From: Chelydra serpentina
Lineage: Eukaryota > Chordata > Testudines > Chelydridae
Reading direction: 5' to 3'
Assembly (NCBI GenBank): GCA_037349315.1
Contig: JBAIAC010000019.1
Location: 22,736,001-22,800,000, forward strand
DNA: 64,000 nucleotides
Part shown: in pieces, positions 23,200 to 34,600 of the stretch
How positions within the stretch are numbered: position 1 is the stretch's first letter
Layout: each line of letters begins with the position of its first letter
Notes under the pieces: generated by a model
Databases searched by the model: none
What the model was told of the DNA's origin: nothing
What the model saw: the letters and a program-made list of their open reading frames with translations, nothing else
Translations under genes and position numbers: made by a program

Positions 23200-26100
23200 A
23201 TATAAAAGTCGACCTATTTGTCTGATCATCTGTATGTATTTTAAATTGTTTTGATAATTCCAGCTCTTCCACTGGGTTTTCTATCCCTCCTCCTCCTCCT
23301 CTTAAAAAATAATTGAAAACTTTCTTTTGTCCTTCATTACCTTCTTTTAGGTCCCATTAGCAAAGGAAGAACCTTTGAAGACAAGAACTACATTCATTGC
23401 TCCCACAGAAAGAAGTGCCCATGGGTCTGATCCATTTCCCACTAAACCTAATGTGAATCCTTTCATTGATTTCAGTGGGAGCTAGGTTGGATTCTATATA
23501 TTTATCCTCTGGTGCTCACTAAGAGAAGTCCATAGTAGTTCCATGCACAGAGTACCAGCAGGATTGGGATGTATGTGTTCCAGTATATGCTTATATTTCA
23601 TTGAATTCAGTAGGTTTCCTAATCTATCTTCTCATGAAAATAGTTGAAGGATGTAGCCTGTCAGTTATTCCTCCCAAGTTAATTTTTGTTACTTGTAGGT
23701 TTAGGAAGAACTGCCATCATGCCAGGTTTCCAACAATAAATCCCATATTAAGCAGTGAGTAGCTTGTGTTCTTACTGCTGTTGACATTAATTAAAATTCA
23801 GCATATAATAAAAAGGGAATATGAGGTGGTTTAAAATAGGCTTGGAAGGATTAGATTTTTAATAGTAAATATCAGTAAACATCAATTTCTCTGCACACAC
23901 ACAAACCAATGAAAAAATATTTCCATCAATGATAACAGAAACGTACAGATACCACAGTAAGAAAAATGCTGCTTGAGAACGTATTAGAGTTTGTTTTAAG
24001 GATATTTACTTGGTATACTTTGACATGCAGTGGTGACAAGTTGTGTTTTAGTGTTTATAAAGTTTTAACTTTTTGAATCTCAACATCTACTGTCATCAAA
24101 TAATTGTTGTCAGATCCCTCAATACCTGAACTCCCTTCAATTTTCCACAACTGTGAAAATTTAAATTGGTAAAAATGGGGAAAAAATGCTTAAAAATAAA
24201 CATTGATCTTATCAATTGAAATAATAAAGAAAATTTAATTCTGCCAAGCCTAAAGTTAGTGTAATTTGTAATTGTTGTGTAGCTATTTCCTGCTTTCTTG
24301 ATAAATTGTAATTTTCTAAACAGAGGGCCTAATTCTTCTCTCTCGTCAGTTTAACACCAGTATACCTTTCTGTTGCTTTCATGTAGTTACTCCCAATTTT
24401 ATATCCTTATGAGCTCTGATTCAGTTGCAAAAACTTCAGACACCTAAAGAACTAATTCAAACTTAAACTTCATGTGAAGCTGATGCACACAGTTTACATC
24501 TGTTTGCTCAGAAGATATTGTATATTCTGTGCTTTCTCATTAAGGTTTCAATTTACAGAAGAAATTTTAGCTGATTTTCCTAGATTTATTTTTGTACCAT
24601 AAAAGAAACATTTAGTTGTAAACTGGAAATACAAGATTTTTCAATAGATTTTTGTTAAGGCTGTGGTGTGACCAGGCAGCCAGTAACTCTGTAGACTATC
24701 TTGATAGCGTCCTGAAATTGCTTTGAGAAAGCACTACTCTCATATGGACATGAAATATAAACAAAATCCCCCAGACATTTATGAGGGTTCTTATCAGCAA
24801 TGGTATTCCTTAGATGTCCCATGGAGATGTATAGGCCTCTTAAAAAAATAAACTACCTAGTCTATGTAGCTGAAAGCAATCCGAGATAGAAAAAAAATAA
24901 AGGTTGTTAATAAAACAGGTTTTTTTATAGGTCTCTTTTACCCATTTAAACATTTCTCCAGTCTTTAATAACTATTGAGGACCTGGAGAGAGAAATGCTA
25001 AGACTACTCAAAGCTCACTATCAAACCCAAACAAATAAATGTCCTGTTTGCAATACAGTGAGTCTGCTTAAACATGAAATCCCTGAAGAAAGAGAGAGGT
25101 GAGAGTCAACAGGGAATCACTGTTATAAAATGGAGAATCCCCTCCAGAGAGTGATCTTATGAAAAATACCAAGCTTTTTATATATGTTTCCTATGAATGG
25201 GTTTTAATGGAGGGTAGAAGGAGGTTCCTCTTCTTTTCTGGTATAGTTTACAACAATAATGGGACTCTAGCCATTCAAGGTTGCTGTTGGCATGGTTTCC
25301 AAATGCTATGTGTGTCTCTGTGCTTCTCCATGCATTCATTATCCGTACTGGACTGAAGGGCAGTTAGTGAACTTGTCAGAAATGGGAAAGAAGTTTGCAT
25401 AAGTCTGTTGTAGAAAGTTATAATAAAGGTCATTACAGATCACTGACCACTTTAGCGGTGGAAAAGGCTGATCTGAGGGTCTTCTGGCAGCAGAAGGTGA
25501 CGCTGTGGCAAAAGAAAAAAAGATTAAACAAACTTTACAGAGGAAGGATATAACAAATGCTCAGAGAGCAAAAATGAAAATAGATCCCATTGTAAAGTGT
25601 AATTAATGCTAAACGCTTAAAGCATCAGGAAGAGTGTTCACATTGATAATATTCTCTCTGTGGAGTAGAAATGTGTTAATAGCTTGACTTTGGAGTTCAT
25701 TAACAATTTATAAACCAGTTTTACAGGACCGTTCCTTCGTTAGGTTGCTGTTTGTTTGGGAGAAAGAATAATGGCATTGGGCAAGGCTTTACCAGCAATT
25801 TACAATGAAGACACAAAACAGTTCTTTGGATGTTTGCAATGTCATGGGGCATACCAAGAAAGAATAGGATTCACTATCAACAGTGAAATATTTACCTACA
25901 AGGAATATGGTGCTCAGCAGTCACATATGGGATTATCCCCTGCAGAGTTTCAAAATGTACCAGTTAGCAGATCATCAGAGATGTTGCACTTTATACCAGT
26001 GCTCAGCCCCTTTAATTATTATGTATTTGTATGCTAGTAGTGTCTACAATGCGCTAGGCAGTGTCCCAGCACAAGGGAAAACGCATTCCCTGCCCCTGAA

Positions 26101-26360
26101 GCTAACCCCCACCAGTCTCTCTCCAATTATTGCCCCAAGCATCCCACACATTCCTACTCTGTATAGCAGTCTCTGCCTTCTAGCACATTAATCTGCATTT
26201 CCTCACTCCCACCTTAATCATAAAATATGCGCTGCTCTGAGCCCTCAGAGCTCCTATACGCATTCCTATTTATAATCATGCCTCATGGTCAAAGACTCAT
26301 TCATATTTCAACAGGTGCATCCAGCAACACTCAAGGACAGATTAATTACACTAAACTACA
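23200..26360. other. Intergenic, no recognised feature
   Basis: AT-rich sequence without a supported gene. Weak palindromic repeat traces (near 23437-23490 and 24326-24400) and an interspersed fragment (26020-26100) are the only structure seen. Confidence 0.6.
26020..26100. repeat. Unclassified SINE-like fragment
   Basis: GTATGCTAGTAGTGTCTACA ... CCAGCACAAGGGAAAACGCA ... CCTGCCCCTGAAGCT corresponds to the complement of the family at 37670-37765. Confidence 0.4.
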
Positions 26361-26363
26361 GCC

Positions 26364-26600
26364 CATCCCAGGCTTACAGAATTTATTTTAGCCCACCTCC
26401 TAAAGCAGAGATACTCTACTACAGGAGAGTGTCTGTGAACAGATGTTTCAGAGTGGTAGCTGTGTTAGTCTGTATCAGTAAAAACAATGAGGAGTCCTTG
26501 TGGCACCTTAGAGACTAACAAATGTTTTACTTCTGGATCTGCAAGGCGTTTAAATTCACTGACAGCCAGACCAGTGAAGCTATATAATTTATGATCTAGT
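26364..26600. repeat. Tandem duplication, copy 1 (interrupted by Penelope fragment)
   Basis: Begins CATCCCAGGCTTACAGAATT and ends TTATGATCTAGT. Apart from the foreign block at 26447-26522 it is nearly identical to 26601-26774. Confidence 0.9.
26447..26522 (-). mobile_element. Penelope-like element 3' fragment
   Basis: TTTCAGAGTGGTAGCTGTGT ... GGAGTCCTTGTGGCACCTTA ... GAGACTAACAAAT is the conserved 3' terminal block of a turtle PLE, read on the minus strand. It replaces AACATTCAC in the duplicate copy. Confidence 0.7.
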
Positions 26601-26774
26601 CATCCCAGGCTTACAGAATTTATTTTAGCCCACCTTCTAAAGCAGAGATACTCTACTACAGGAGAGTGTCTGTGAGCAGATGTTAACATTCACAAATGTT
26701 TTACTTCTGGATCTGCAAGGTGTTTAAATTCACTGACAGCCAGACCAGTCAAGCTATATGATTTATGATCTAGC
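26601..26774. repeat. Tandem duplication, copy 2 (uninterrupted)
   Basis: Carries GAGCAGATGTTAACATTCAC followed directly by AAATGTTTTACTTCTGG, the pre-insertion arrangement of copy 1. Few substitutions separate the copies. Confidence 0.9.
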
Positions 26775-29100
26775 TCATGTTTTTTGTTTTTAAAATCACC
26801 ACTACCACCTTTGGCCTTAATCTAAAGGCCATGGGTTTCTTTCTTAAGGATATCAAGTGGCCCATGACCCCTTTTTTTAAATGAGGGCTCACCTAACAAC
26901 ATCCACCCTATTAACTACACTACCGGGACTACCAAATCCATAATGGATTGTTTCAGTAGCTCCCCGCCTAGCATAGTAGGCTGTGGATCACATGCTTAGG
27001 CACCTATCTCTTCCCATTCATTGTACAGGGAACATAACTCAGGTTTTGTAGACTGCAATGCTGTTCCTATGATTGGCTAAGTGCATAGGGCCCTTTGTGG
27101 CTCTAGGTCTGAGTCCTTTTGGAACCTTTCTCAGGTTTTTCTGGGCCTCAGTTTTATCTTCTAACCTTAGGAAACTCCTTGTTCCAAATACAAAAATTCA
27201 CAGAACTCTAATCAGCCAGCTGCAAAGTCTCTGCTCCAGAGGGGGGTTGCGGGGGAGGGGGGAAATAGTGAAAGCTCCTAGCAGTGTCATGAATCCCACC
27301 TACCGGACAACAATGCATTGCCTACAAACCTCTCATGTGGATGTAGACCTGGGAATCATGCTATACTCGTCTGAAACATTGGTGGGGGTGTAGCCTGCGG
27401 GTGCTAGAAATTCAGGTGCAGCAATAGAACTGACCAAGCAGCCTGCAAACTTTTGCCTCAGCATGTTTTTGTTATTGCCGTAAACGTTTCCCTGCATACT
27501 TGCTGTTGGAGGGCCAGGGGAGAGGAATCTGATCAGTAAATGGAGTCAATGGTAATTTTCATTGGAAATTTCTTGGGATGAGGAGGGCTTGGTTTGATTC
27601 AGGCTATTTGGCCTTGACAGGTGAGATCACCAGCAGAGCAAGTTGAAGACCTTCTATTTTGTTCAAGCTGACTACATGATCTATTGCATTTAAACGTGCC
27701 ACGCTGGATTGCTTTCCTGTCACATGTTCTAATGGTGTAACGCTGGGCAAAGACTTCATACGCTACAGCTAACTTTGGGGCCAGATGCTCCATTGATCCC
27801 TGCCTGTGTAAAGGCTCACTAGAGATATGGCTGTGCAACTGTGAGGTGAGAGTCACATTGTGTGTAGACAGACTCATGCTAGCTCTGCTCAAGGTAGTGC
27901 GCTAAAAGTAGCAGTGTAGATGGGGTGACTCAGGCTAGCTGCCTGATCTTGCCCCCTAAAAGGTGAGCTGGGGGGGGGGGGTTGGGCATGCTTGGCCTTA
28001 GGGAGTCCCAGCTGCTGCCCAGTCTAGGGTTTCTCTCCTGTATAGTACTCAGACAAAACCAGACATGGTTTTGTATGGTATTGGATAGGAGAGCCCTTTT
28101 GAAGGGTGCACCATGCTGCCCTCCCATCCCCCACCAGGGCCCCACAACAAGAACTCCTATTGCCCGCTTTGAACTGTAACTGTTTAAACCTTGCTACTTA
28201 GAGTATTTGCAACCTTTTCCCTTTCCTGCCAGCCCTAGCAAAATCCTTTCCCTTAGCCATGTGTCTGAGTGGTTATTGGGCCCCACAAGGCCTAGCACCT
28301 ATAAGGCCTCACTGCTGAAGCAGCTACAATGCTTTCCTCCAAGGCAAGTTACACTGAGCACACTATTGGCATCCTAGAGGCTTGGGGTACAGTGTAATCC
28401 CAATAATGACAGTATTTACACTGATGCCAGGAATGGTATTTCTCAGCAATTCTGTTGGGTTTTATCAGTGTAATCAGAAGTGGACTTCTAAGAGTGAGGA
28501 AGGACAACATGTTACAGAATTTCTTGGGAAATGTATTTTACTATGGTTTTTAATGCAGGCTCAACAACAGCTGCTATGGGAACTGGCCATGTAAAACCTT
28601 GAAAAGGCGGTAGCAGGGGGAGGGAGTAGAAAAGAAGCAGTTCATGTCCCAAAGAGCAACATCCTTGATTTCCTCATTTCAGAGGGGTTGTCCCAGGAAC
28701 GCTTGCACACGTGACTAGTTTGTACTAGTGCTGTTTGGAAAAAAAAAAAGGGAAAGTACTTTTTATGAACCATTTGGAAAGAAAAATGAACAGGCATGGC
28801 CTAAATGGTTGGTGTGACATAAAGGAGCCTGAACAGTCCTGGTTCAGACCATGGGCAGATGCCCTTGATGTATAGGCACTATATAGGGAAGCTGTAAGAC
28901 TGCCTCCAGAGGCCTCTTTGCAATCCCTGTGATGAGGTGGGGGTGGGCTGGAAGTGTGCGTTGAAGGTAATGTCGAGCTGAGGAGATTCCCAGCAGTTTT
29001 ATGGCCCATAGGGAAGTCCACAGAGTCTGCTGTAAACTAGACAGGACCCAAGGTCTTCTCCAGCCCCCAAAATAGCCCAGGATTGGCCAAGCCCAAAGAT
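26775..29100. other. Intergenic, little recognised
   Basis: No gene supported. A degraded MITE piece may lie at 27855-27960 (GTGTGTAGACAGACTCATGC ... AAAAGTAGCAGTGTAGATGG). Short G-runs occur near 27240 and 27970. Confidence 0.5.
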
Positions 29101-29119
29101 GGTGGAAAGCCACCATAGA

Positions 29120-29500
29120 TTCCCTCTCCCCTGGACTGTGAGTTCAATGTTGTGCCTCAGAGCCACAGCACAGAAACTCACCTGGCGTCATGTTACTTTG
29201 ACCACATCACTCCTGCCCATGTTGAATACCTCCAGTAGTCTGGCTCCCCGTCGTCTACTACATGACATTCAACTTCTTACCCTCACAGCCAGAGCTCTTC
29301 GCCAGTTTGCCCCGCCTCACTGATCAGCTTTTATCACGTCACCCCGCCTCCTTCACACCAGCAATGATGCCAGCCTGGATGGTTCATTTGTTTTCCCACA
29401 AATGGCTCTCTCCTGTCCTCCATACATAGAATATTCTCTTTGAATTAATCTGTAAACCCACTTACTCTCTTCCTTCAGAGCCAAGGTTTACCCTGACTGA
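29120..29500 (+). mobile_element. LINE reverse-transcriptase 3' remnant, degenerate
   Basis: A plus-strand frame reads HVTLTTSLLPMLNTSSSLAP and continues through a leucine-rich stretch, resembling the C-terminal segment of non-LTR retrotransposon RTs. Clade uncertain; stops interrupt it. Confidence 0.35.
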
Positions 29501-29546
29501 TTTTGTTAACAGAAATTCACGGCATTCGCACTAGCAATGCTAATAA

Positions 29547-29758
29547 CAGTGGGTTTCAACCTTTTTTCATTTGCAGACCCCTAAAAGATTTCCAGTGGAG
29601 GTGTGGACCCTTTTGGAAATCGTAGACATAGTCTGTGAACCCCCAAGTGTCTGCGGATCATAAGTTGAAACCCACTGTTTTATGGAAATGACAACCTTTT
29701 GTGGAGCCCTTAGACATAGTCTGCAGACCCCCTGGGGTCCACAGAATGAAATCCACTG
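29547..29758. mobile_element. 212-bp hAT element with internal duplication
   Basis: CAGTGGGTTTCAACC at the left and ATCCACTG at the right, with exact 8-bp TSD GCTAATAA at 29539-29546 and 29759-29766. A complete-looking inverted end GTTGAAACCCACTG also occurs internally at about 29670-29680, followed by a second partial copy containing the shared TTAGACATAGTCTGCAGACC segment. Confidence 0.85.
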
Positions 29759-29949
29759 GCTAATAAGATACATTAAAGTGTCCATATATCACTAAAATCC
29801 CATCAAGTTTTAAACATGTAGAATTCTATGTCTTCAGCTAGAATTTCTAATCTATAAATCTGGGGTTACAAATCTAACACATGACACTATTTTATATTCC
29901 AGTTTTGATCTGTTCCTCAACATGTCCAAGTCTACACTTTCTAGCTTAT

Positions 29950-31682
29950 AGAATCATAGCATTTAAGGACAAAAGGGCTCATTAGATCATTTAGTCTGAC
30001 CTCCTGTATACCACCGACCATTAAATTTCAAACAATTATCCCTGTATTGAGCCAAATAACTTGTGTTTGATTGAAGCTTATCTTCCATGTAGGCATCCAA
30101 TTTTGATTTGAAGACACCACTTCCCTTGGCAGCTTGTTCCAATGATTAATCACCCTCTTGGTTAAAAAATGTGCATTTATTTCTAATTTGAATTTGTCTA
30201 GATTCAGCTGCCAGCCATTGGTAGTTGTTATGCCTTTTGCTGCTAGATTACAGAGCCCTGCATGTGTACACTGTAATTAAATCATCATTCAATCTTCCTT
30301 TTGATAAGATAAACATATTGAGCTCTAAGGCTCTCACTGTAAATCATTTTCTCCAGCTCTCAATTCATTTTTGTGGCTCTTCTCTGGATCCTCTCCAATT
30401 TTTCCAACTCCTTTTAAAAATGTGGACATCACAATCGTACACAGAATTCCAGTATCAGTCTCTGGTACAGTAGACAGAGGTAAACTCACCTCTCTTGTAC
30501 TACTTTTTACTCCCCCGTTTATACATCCAAAGAGAACATTAGCCCTTTTTTTGCTACAGCTTGCACTGGGACAGGCATCAGCAACCTTCGGCACGTGGCT
30601 CGTCAGGGTAAGCTGCCTGGCGGGCTGGGCCGGTTTGTTTACTTGCCACGTCCGCCGGTTCAGCTGATCGCAGCTCCCACTGGCTGTGGTTCACCGTCCC
30701 CGGCCAATGGGGGCTGCGGGAAGCAGCAACCAGTACATTCCCTGGCCCGCGCCGCTTCCCGCAGCCCCCATTGGCCTGGGACGGCGAACTGCGGCCAGTG
30801 GGAGCTACAATCGGCCGAACCGGCGGACGCGGCAAGTAAACAAACTGGCCCAGCCCGCCAGGGGGCTTACCCTGGTGAGCCGCGTGCCGAAGGTTGCCGA
30901 TGCCTGCACTGGGAGCTCATGTTCAGTTGCTTGTCCCCTATGATTCCCTAAATCCTTTTCAGTCATTGCTTTCCTTTCCAGGCTACAATCCCCCATTCTG
31001 TGAGAATGGCCTGCATTCCCTTTTTCCTGGATGCACATATATGTATGCATCTGGCTGTATTAAAACAAATTTTGTTTGACTGGGCCCAATATACCAAGCA
31101 ATTCAGATTGTTTTGTAGGCCTGCCCTGTCATCATCATTTACCACTCTGCCATCTTTGTATCAGCCACAAATTAGATCAGCAGTGGTTTTACATTTACTT
31201 CCAGATTCCTGATGAAAATGTTAAATAGCGTCTGGCCTTGGACCAATCACTCGAGAGCCTCACTAGGAACACCCATTCAATGACAATTCTCCATTGACAA
31301 CTACATTTTGAGATCAGTTCTTAATCCATTTTACATGTGCTTTATTGGTATTGTATAGTGCTAATGTTTTAATCAGAATATCTTGGGGTATTAAGTAAAA
31401 TGCCTTACAAAAGTCTAAGTATATTATATCTACACAGGTACCCTTAACAACCAAACGTGTAATTTCATCAAAGAATTAATCCAGTTGGTTTGACAAGATC
31501 TATTGTCCATAAATCACATTGACTGGCATTAGTTATATCACTAGCCTTTAATTATTTAGTAACTAAATCCATATCAGTTTTTCCATTATTTTGTTGGGAT
31601 TGATGTCAGGCTAATCGTCCTATAGTTCCCTCAGTCATCCTTTTTTGTATACTGGTATGACAACAGCACTCCTCCAGCTGAT
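29950..31682 (-). mobile_element. CR1 LINE, 3' region, interrupted by a hAT hairpin element
   Basis: The minus strand ends in the CTATGATTC terminus at 29950. Plus-strand landmarks include GACCTCCTGTATACCACCGA, CTTGGCAGCTTGTTCCAATG, GTGGCTCTTCTCTGGATCCT and CCTTACAAAAGTCTAAGTAT. The higher coordinates correspond to the RT C-terminal coding part, now full of stops. The insertion at 30572-30906 splits the copy. Confidence 0.87.
30572..30906. mobile_element. 335-bp near-palindromic hAT element inside CR1
   Basis: Left end CAGGCATCAGCAACCTTCGG and right-end complement CAGGCATCGGCAACCTTCGG. The inverted match continues through most of the element (for example GTTTGTTTACTTGCC against GGCAAGTAAACAAAC). 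Exact 8-bp TSD CACTGGGA at 30564-30571 and 30907-30914. GC-rich with many CpGs. Confidence 0.93.
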
Positions 31683-31699
31683 GTAGATCTCTAGGGGTA

Positions 31700-34600
31700 C
31701 ATCAAATTTAGCATGGCCCCAAGTCTGAACCCCCCCTGCCCCACAGAAATACAACAATCAGCTTAAATAAAACTGGTAACAGTAGCTTGAATAAGCTGGC
31801 TTATTTAACTCTGCTCTTCTGCAAACTTTGCATAACTCACAGAAAGTAAAAATGAATCAGATTTTAATTAGGATAAAGCAATTTGCATTATAAGATGGAT
31901 AGTGCAGAATGTAAATGAAGCTCTATTTAAATAGAGCTAAAGTTCAAACTGTGAAAACTTCTTAGAAATTATTTTGTTGCTATATGCAAAGAACAGCATT
32001 AAAAACAAAAACTTACCCCAGGAAACTATGATTTGGACAACTCATAACGATGGTGAGCCAAGTCATTTTTCTTGAGTGATTTTTTTTCTTATTCAGAGCT
32101 GCTTGGTACCCTCCCACACAAAACAGTGCGGTAGGTGGCTAGAGATGCCAAACTGTACAAAGGAAAATCACGTTGCAGCATGTCCACAGCTGAGCAGAAA
32201 ATGGGGTTATAAGAAGACACGTAGACTAGAAGAACTAGTGAATATTCCACAAACCAATACCTACCTTTAGTGCAGTCCCCCCTGAGAGTACATGCGTGGA
32301 CATTACAGTTTCATGTGCATGCAAAGAGTTGTAGCTGTGGAGCCCCATTGCATGTCCCCCTCTGCGCCTTTGCCATGTCTGTTTTGTGTGTGGTTCCCTG
32401 ATGCTTCTTGCCTCTCTCCAGAGAACTCTCAGTAGTCCAGTCACATTGCATGGCAAGCTATGGCTGCCATGGGCAGCAGTAATTTTAGATGCCCCTTTCC
32501 TGTGTTCTGCAACATCACAGTTCTTTGTGCATGACACCGCTCACCTTGTTTCTGACCCACGCATAGTGTGTACTAGCACACCTTGTATACGTGGTGAGCC
32601 TGCTGCTTCTGGGGGATTTGAGGCTTATAGTATCCTACCATAAGACATTTCCCTCTCCCCCTCACACCCCAGCACATGGGACTGAATTAGTTTGAACACA
32701 TTTCTTCCTACAGCACAACAGATGGGAAGCCTGTCATCACACAATTCACTGGTGCTATTATCATTACAAAAATCATTAATTGGAACAGTGAGATACAATA
32801 ATTCCACCATCAATGTCTCAACTGAGTCCTTTCCCATATTGTATTAATAGTTTCTTAAACCCCTAAGTGGTAGCACAAAATGCACTTGTGAATGGGTTAG
32901 ATTAAGACTATGAATTATAAAAAGAGATTTGTGTATTGCAACATCATCCAAAAGCTTCTGTTAAATCTCAGCTAGGGCCGCAAAGTTTTTAGCATGCACA
33001 TCAGCTGAGAAGTTGGCCCTCTGGGTTTTGTTCAGGTCCTCTGCACTGGGTTGAATTTCCCATTCTGAGTGGGCACTTTTATCTCTAAATCATGTATTTC
33101 TAGGGGTTTGCCTTAAAAAAAATATCCTTGCACTTGTGAGGGTGGGTGCCATCTGTCGTTGAATCCTTTTAGCTGCTTAAAATGGATGCTGCTATAATCC
33201 ACATAAAGTGCCCTACAGTGTTCTAGCAGACAGAAAAGCAGAAAATAGTGCGGTGCACTCCTCTCTACCAAAAATCTCAGCTTTCATAACTGTTAAAGCT
33301 CTATTTTTTTGTGTCTAGAAAAGATATCCTACCCACAGACCACATGGGGTTGGTAGTTGTTACTTTACCTAATTCATTAAAGTCAATTATAGTAATCGGT
33401 CGGGGATCAGTGTCTGTTGTGAGATTTAACTGACTGTTTGCAAAGTGATTTGAGATCCTTGGGTGGAAAGGACTACAGAGGTGTAACATGTTGTGAATAG
33501 TATCAAGCCAAATTCCTGAGCAACAGGTCACTTTCCTAATTTTTAGTATGATATTTACACCAGTATCAAACAATGATACAGCCTGGTAAAGTTAAATTTA
33601 GGGGAGGTAGCCTCATGATGAGTCTTTTATTATTCCCACCCCAAATGGCTATGAAATTCTAGGTCAACAAGTACAATGATAAAGTATTATCTCCTTTCAA
33701 TGGCATTTCCTGTTTCCTGTAAAGATTCTGCTTTGCATCATGTTCCACAGAAATTCCAGTTTCCACTTACTGTTCATTGTTAATGCATGTTGTAGCATGG
33801 GCACCTATCAGCCTTTAGTGTTCACACACAGTGTTATTCACATCCTAAATATAGACTTTAATTTAAAACATTACTATACTTAGAACAAACAGAATGTCAC
33901 TGAGTGACATTAAAAAGAACTGGAAAATAAAATATACAATACTTGAAGAATGTTCACATGAACAATAGCATAGCAAAGGGACTTGCTCCTGCCTTAGGCT
34001 CCAATTCAGCGCATGCCTAACTTTAAACTCATTGGCTTCAAAGTAACTAGTCACACATACTTAAAGTTAGGGATGTGCATATGCAGCTCATTGAGCTGGG
34101 GCCTTATTAGAGTTCATGGCTTTCTGAAAGAATGCCCCAAATCAGTCCTGTTCTCTAAAAAGTGATGTTGCCCTTCTTGCATAGGTTTACATAATAAATT
34201 CTCTCCATAGCTTTGTACAAATTTCCTTATTATAAAATGAAACAATAGGGCGTTATTTTTTAAAATACTTTCTCCAAAGTTAAACTCAGTAGCACATATT
34301 ACTTTTCCTAAAGCTTTTCCTGCCTGTTGGGCTCTGCAGGTTTAGAAATAGAGATTACCTTCTCGATGAAGCGTGACATCCGGTCGCATGAAATTTCAGT
34401 CTCATAATCCTGTTAGTTTTTCATAGTAAGAATCCACAGTGATTAAACCTTTGCAGTCCTGCATCTCCTGAAATGATATTTTAAGTCTTACTGAAAAGAA
34501 CAAAGAATTGCAATTGATGTGGTGAAGCACCTTTGTTTTAAGGGACCAGCAGCAGTTTGTTGAAGCTAATGGACATCACCAACTTGCAAGTGTTCTCATA

